Below, in pieces: positions 13,485 through 14,249 of a stretch of 14,249 nucleotides of DNA. The stretch lies in assembly GCA_020432595.1 (NCBI GenBank), contig JAGQGA010000067.1:1-14249 (forward strand). The letters run 5' to 3'. This DNA comes from Anaerolineales bacterium (GTDB lineage: Bacteria > Chloroflexota > Anaerolineae > Promineifilales > Promineifilaceae). Positions within the stretch are counted from its first letter, which is position 1. Every line of letters starts with the position of its first letter. Both the position numbers and the translations under genes were made by a program. The notes under the pieces were generated by a model. The model was not told the DNA's origin. It did no database searches and was given only the letters and a program-made list of their open reading frames with translations.

Positions 13485-14249
13485 CTACGCCTTAATATCC
13501 GTCACAATCTCCGTCGTGCGAATATCGTTATTGCGAATATAAGCTTCGTTGTTGCGGCGGAAGAAGGGTTCGCCAAGAACATCGGAAAGGTGAGCGGCAA
13601 AGAGTTCGGTGGCAACAGGGTAAACCATGGGGGTAAAGATTTCAGGCACGTTGCCAATAACGGGCAGCACCCAGTTGGCCTGTGGCGCAACGACCTGATC
13701 TCCCTCTGGGGTAATGGCGATGGTGATGCGACCGAGATTTTTCAGCGGTTCCATCAATTCACCGACGCGGTTGTGACCGCGATAGCCGGGGGAGATGAGA
13801 AAGGTGGGGGTGGTGGACTCGATGGCCGAAAAATATTGCAAATGCGCCCATTCTTCCGATTCCTGCCCCATGGCATGAACGCCGGCCGCCTCGATAACTT
13901 TAGCTGCCCCAAACATGGCGGTGCCAAAGTTGGGGCCGTCGCCCACAAAGACGTAGCTTTTTTCGTTGGCAAGGCTCTCGGCAAGCTGACGGGTTTTGGC
14001 ATTAACGGCCGTTATCGTCGCCTCAATCGCATCAGCCGTTTTCAACAACTCCTGCCGCATCCCATTCGCCTCATCCTGCGAATACAGGTCACGCACTTCC
14101 CCCAGCCGAATCGCCAGCAAATAAAGTGCCAGCAGCGACATGCGGTAGGAGCGCACCCCCGGCGCGGGCGGGAAATCAGGAACCGTACAGTCAATCACCT
14201 TGTCACAAAGCTGACCCAGCGGGCCAGCGGGGTTGGCCGTAATGGCAAT
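13485..14249 (-). CDS. Tandem SIS-domain sugar isomerase-like protein (N-terminus off the edge)
   Basis: SIS domains bind phosphosugars; tandem forms include the GlmS isomerase half and FrlB/AgaS-type deaminase-isomerases or deglycases. The frame is open to the right edge (IAITANPAGPLGQLCDKVIDCTVP), so the GTG at 14198 is not the true start; 254 residues are visible. That opening segment is the end of a first SIS domain. The second starts at YVFVGDGPNFGTAMFGAAKVIEAAG, with a Gly-rich sugar-phosphate loop, and includes QESEEWAHLQYF, equivalent to the E-x-E-x-x-H segment of this family, then TFLISPG. No glutamine amidotransferase domain can be seen in the visible part. A decamer at 14004 encodes Thr-Ala-Val. 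Exact substrate unknown. Confidence 0.82.
   Translation of the reverse strand: MAITANPAGPLGQLCDKVIDCTVPDFPPAPGVRSYRMSLLALYLLAIRLGEVRDLYSQDEANGMRQELLKTADAIEATITAVNAKTRQLAESLANEKSYVFVGDGPNFGTAMFGAAKVIEAAGVHAMGQESEEWAHLQYFSAIESTTPTFLISPGYRGHNRVGELMEPLKNLGRITIAITPEGDQVVAPQANWVLPVIGNVPEIFTPMVYPVATELFAAHLSDVLGEPFFRRNNEAYIRNNDIRTTEIVTDIKA

Noticed and set aside
1..14249. CRISPR array
   Set aside because: No regularly spaced direct repeats of 25-40 bases were seen; the array must lie outside the window or be absent.

Overview
This window is most of a class 1, type I CRISPR-Cas locus, followed by a short block of sugar, nucleoside and cofactor metabolism genes. The Cas protein sequences and the small helix-turn-helix/DUF4258 pair look most like those of Chloroflexota, but that is family-level impression only; no rRNA or marker gene is present. 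A ten-base palindrome, AACGGCCGTT, occurs 13 times exactly in 14.2 kb (about 0.014 expected by chance), in CRISPR genes, metabolic genes and intergenic DNA. It looks like a genome-wide signature comparable to cyanobacterial HIP1.

Layout. Bases 1-400 (minus strand) hold the N-terminal 133 residues of cas1; the rest of the adaptation module lies off the left edge. A structured leader and a toxin-antitoxin-like pair follow (631-1138: small HTH protein plus DUF4258 protein). From 1290 to 8499 a tight plus-strand operon encodes a WYL regulator, Cas3 with helicase first and HD nuclease last, a Cas8-like large subunit, a KTSC-domain protein, a DevR/Csa2-like Cas7 and Cas5. A 38-base palindrome (8501-8538) closes the operon. 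A minus-strand higBA toxin-antitoxin pair (8598-9294) separates it from cas6 (9376-10368), which is divergent from higB and shares its promoter region. From 10492 onward: a PfkB-type kinase fused to a C-terminal four-cysteine domain (minus), cytidine deaminase (plus), a CoaC-like flavoprotein (minus) and a tandem-SIS protein cut by the right edge (minus). No CRISPR array is visible and no gene-free stretch exceeds 300 bases.

How it fits together. Cas6 would process crRNA; Cas8, Cas7 and Cas5 would form Cascade; Cas3 would unwind and cut the target; Cas1 belongs to spacer acquisition. No separate small-subunit gene is present. Instead a strong Shine-Dalgarno sequence (AAGGAGG, 6181-6187) sits inside cas8, six bases before an in-frame GTG (6194). 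This predicts independent translation of the last 145 residues as a Cas11 small subunit, as shown for other type I systems. The locus also carries three passengers: the KTSC protein inside the Cascade operon, and two toxin-antitoxin-like modules placed at the adaptation/interference and Cascade/cas6 boundaries. The subtype is not clear from sequence reading: Cas7 points to I-A/I-B, the C-terminal HD of Cas3 is uncommon, and Cas8 is divergent.
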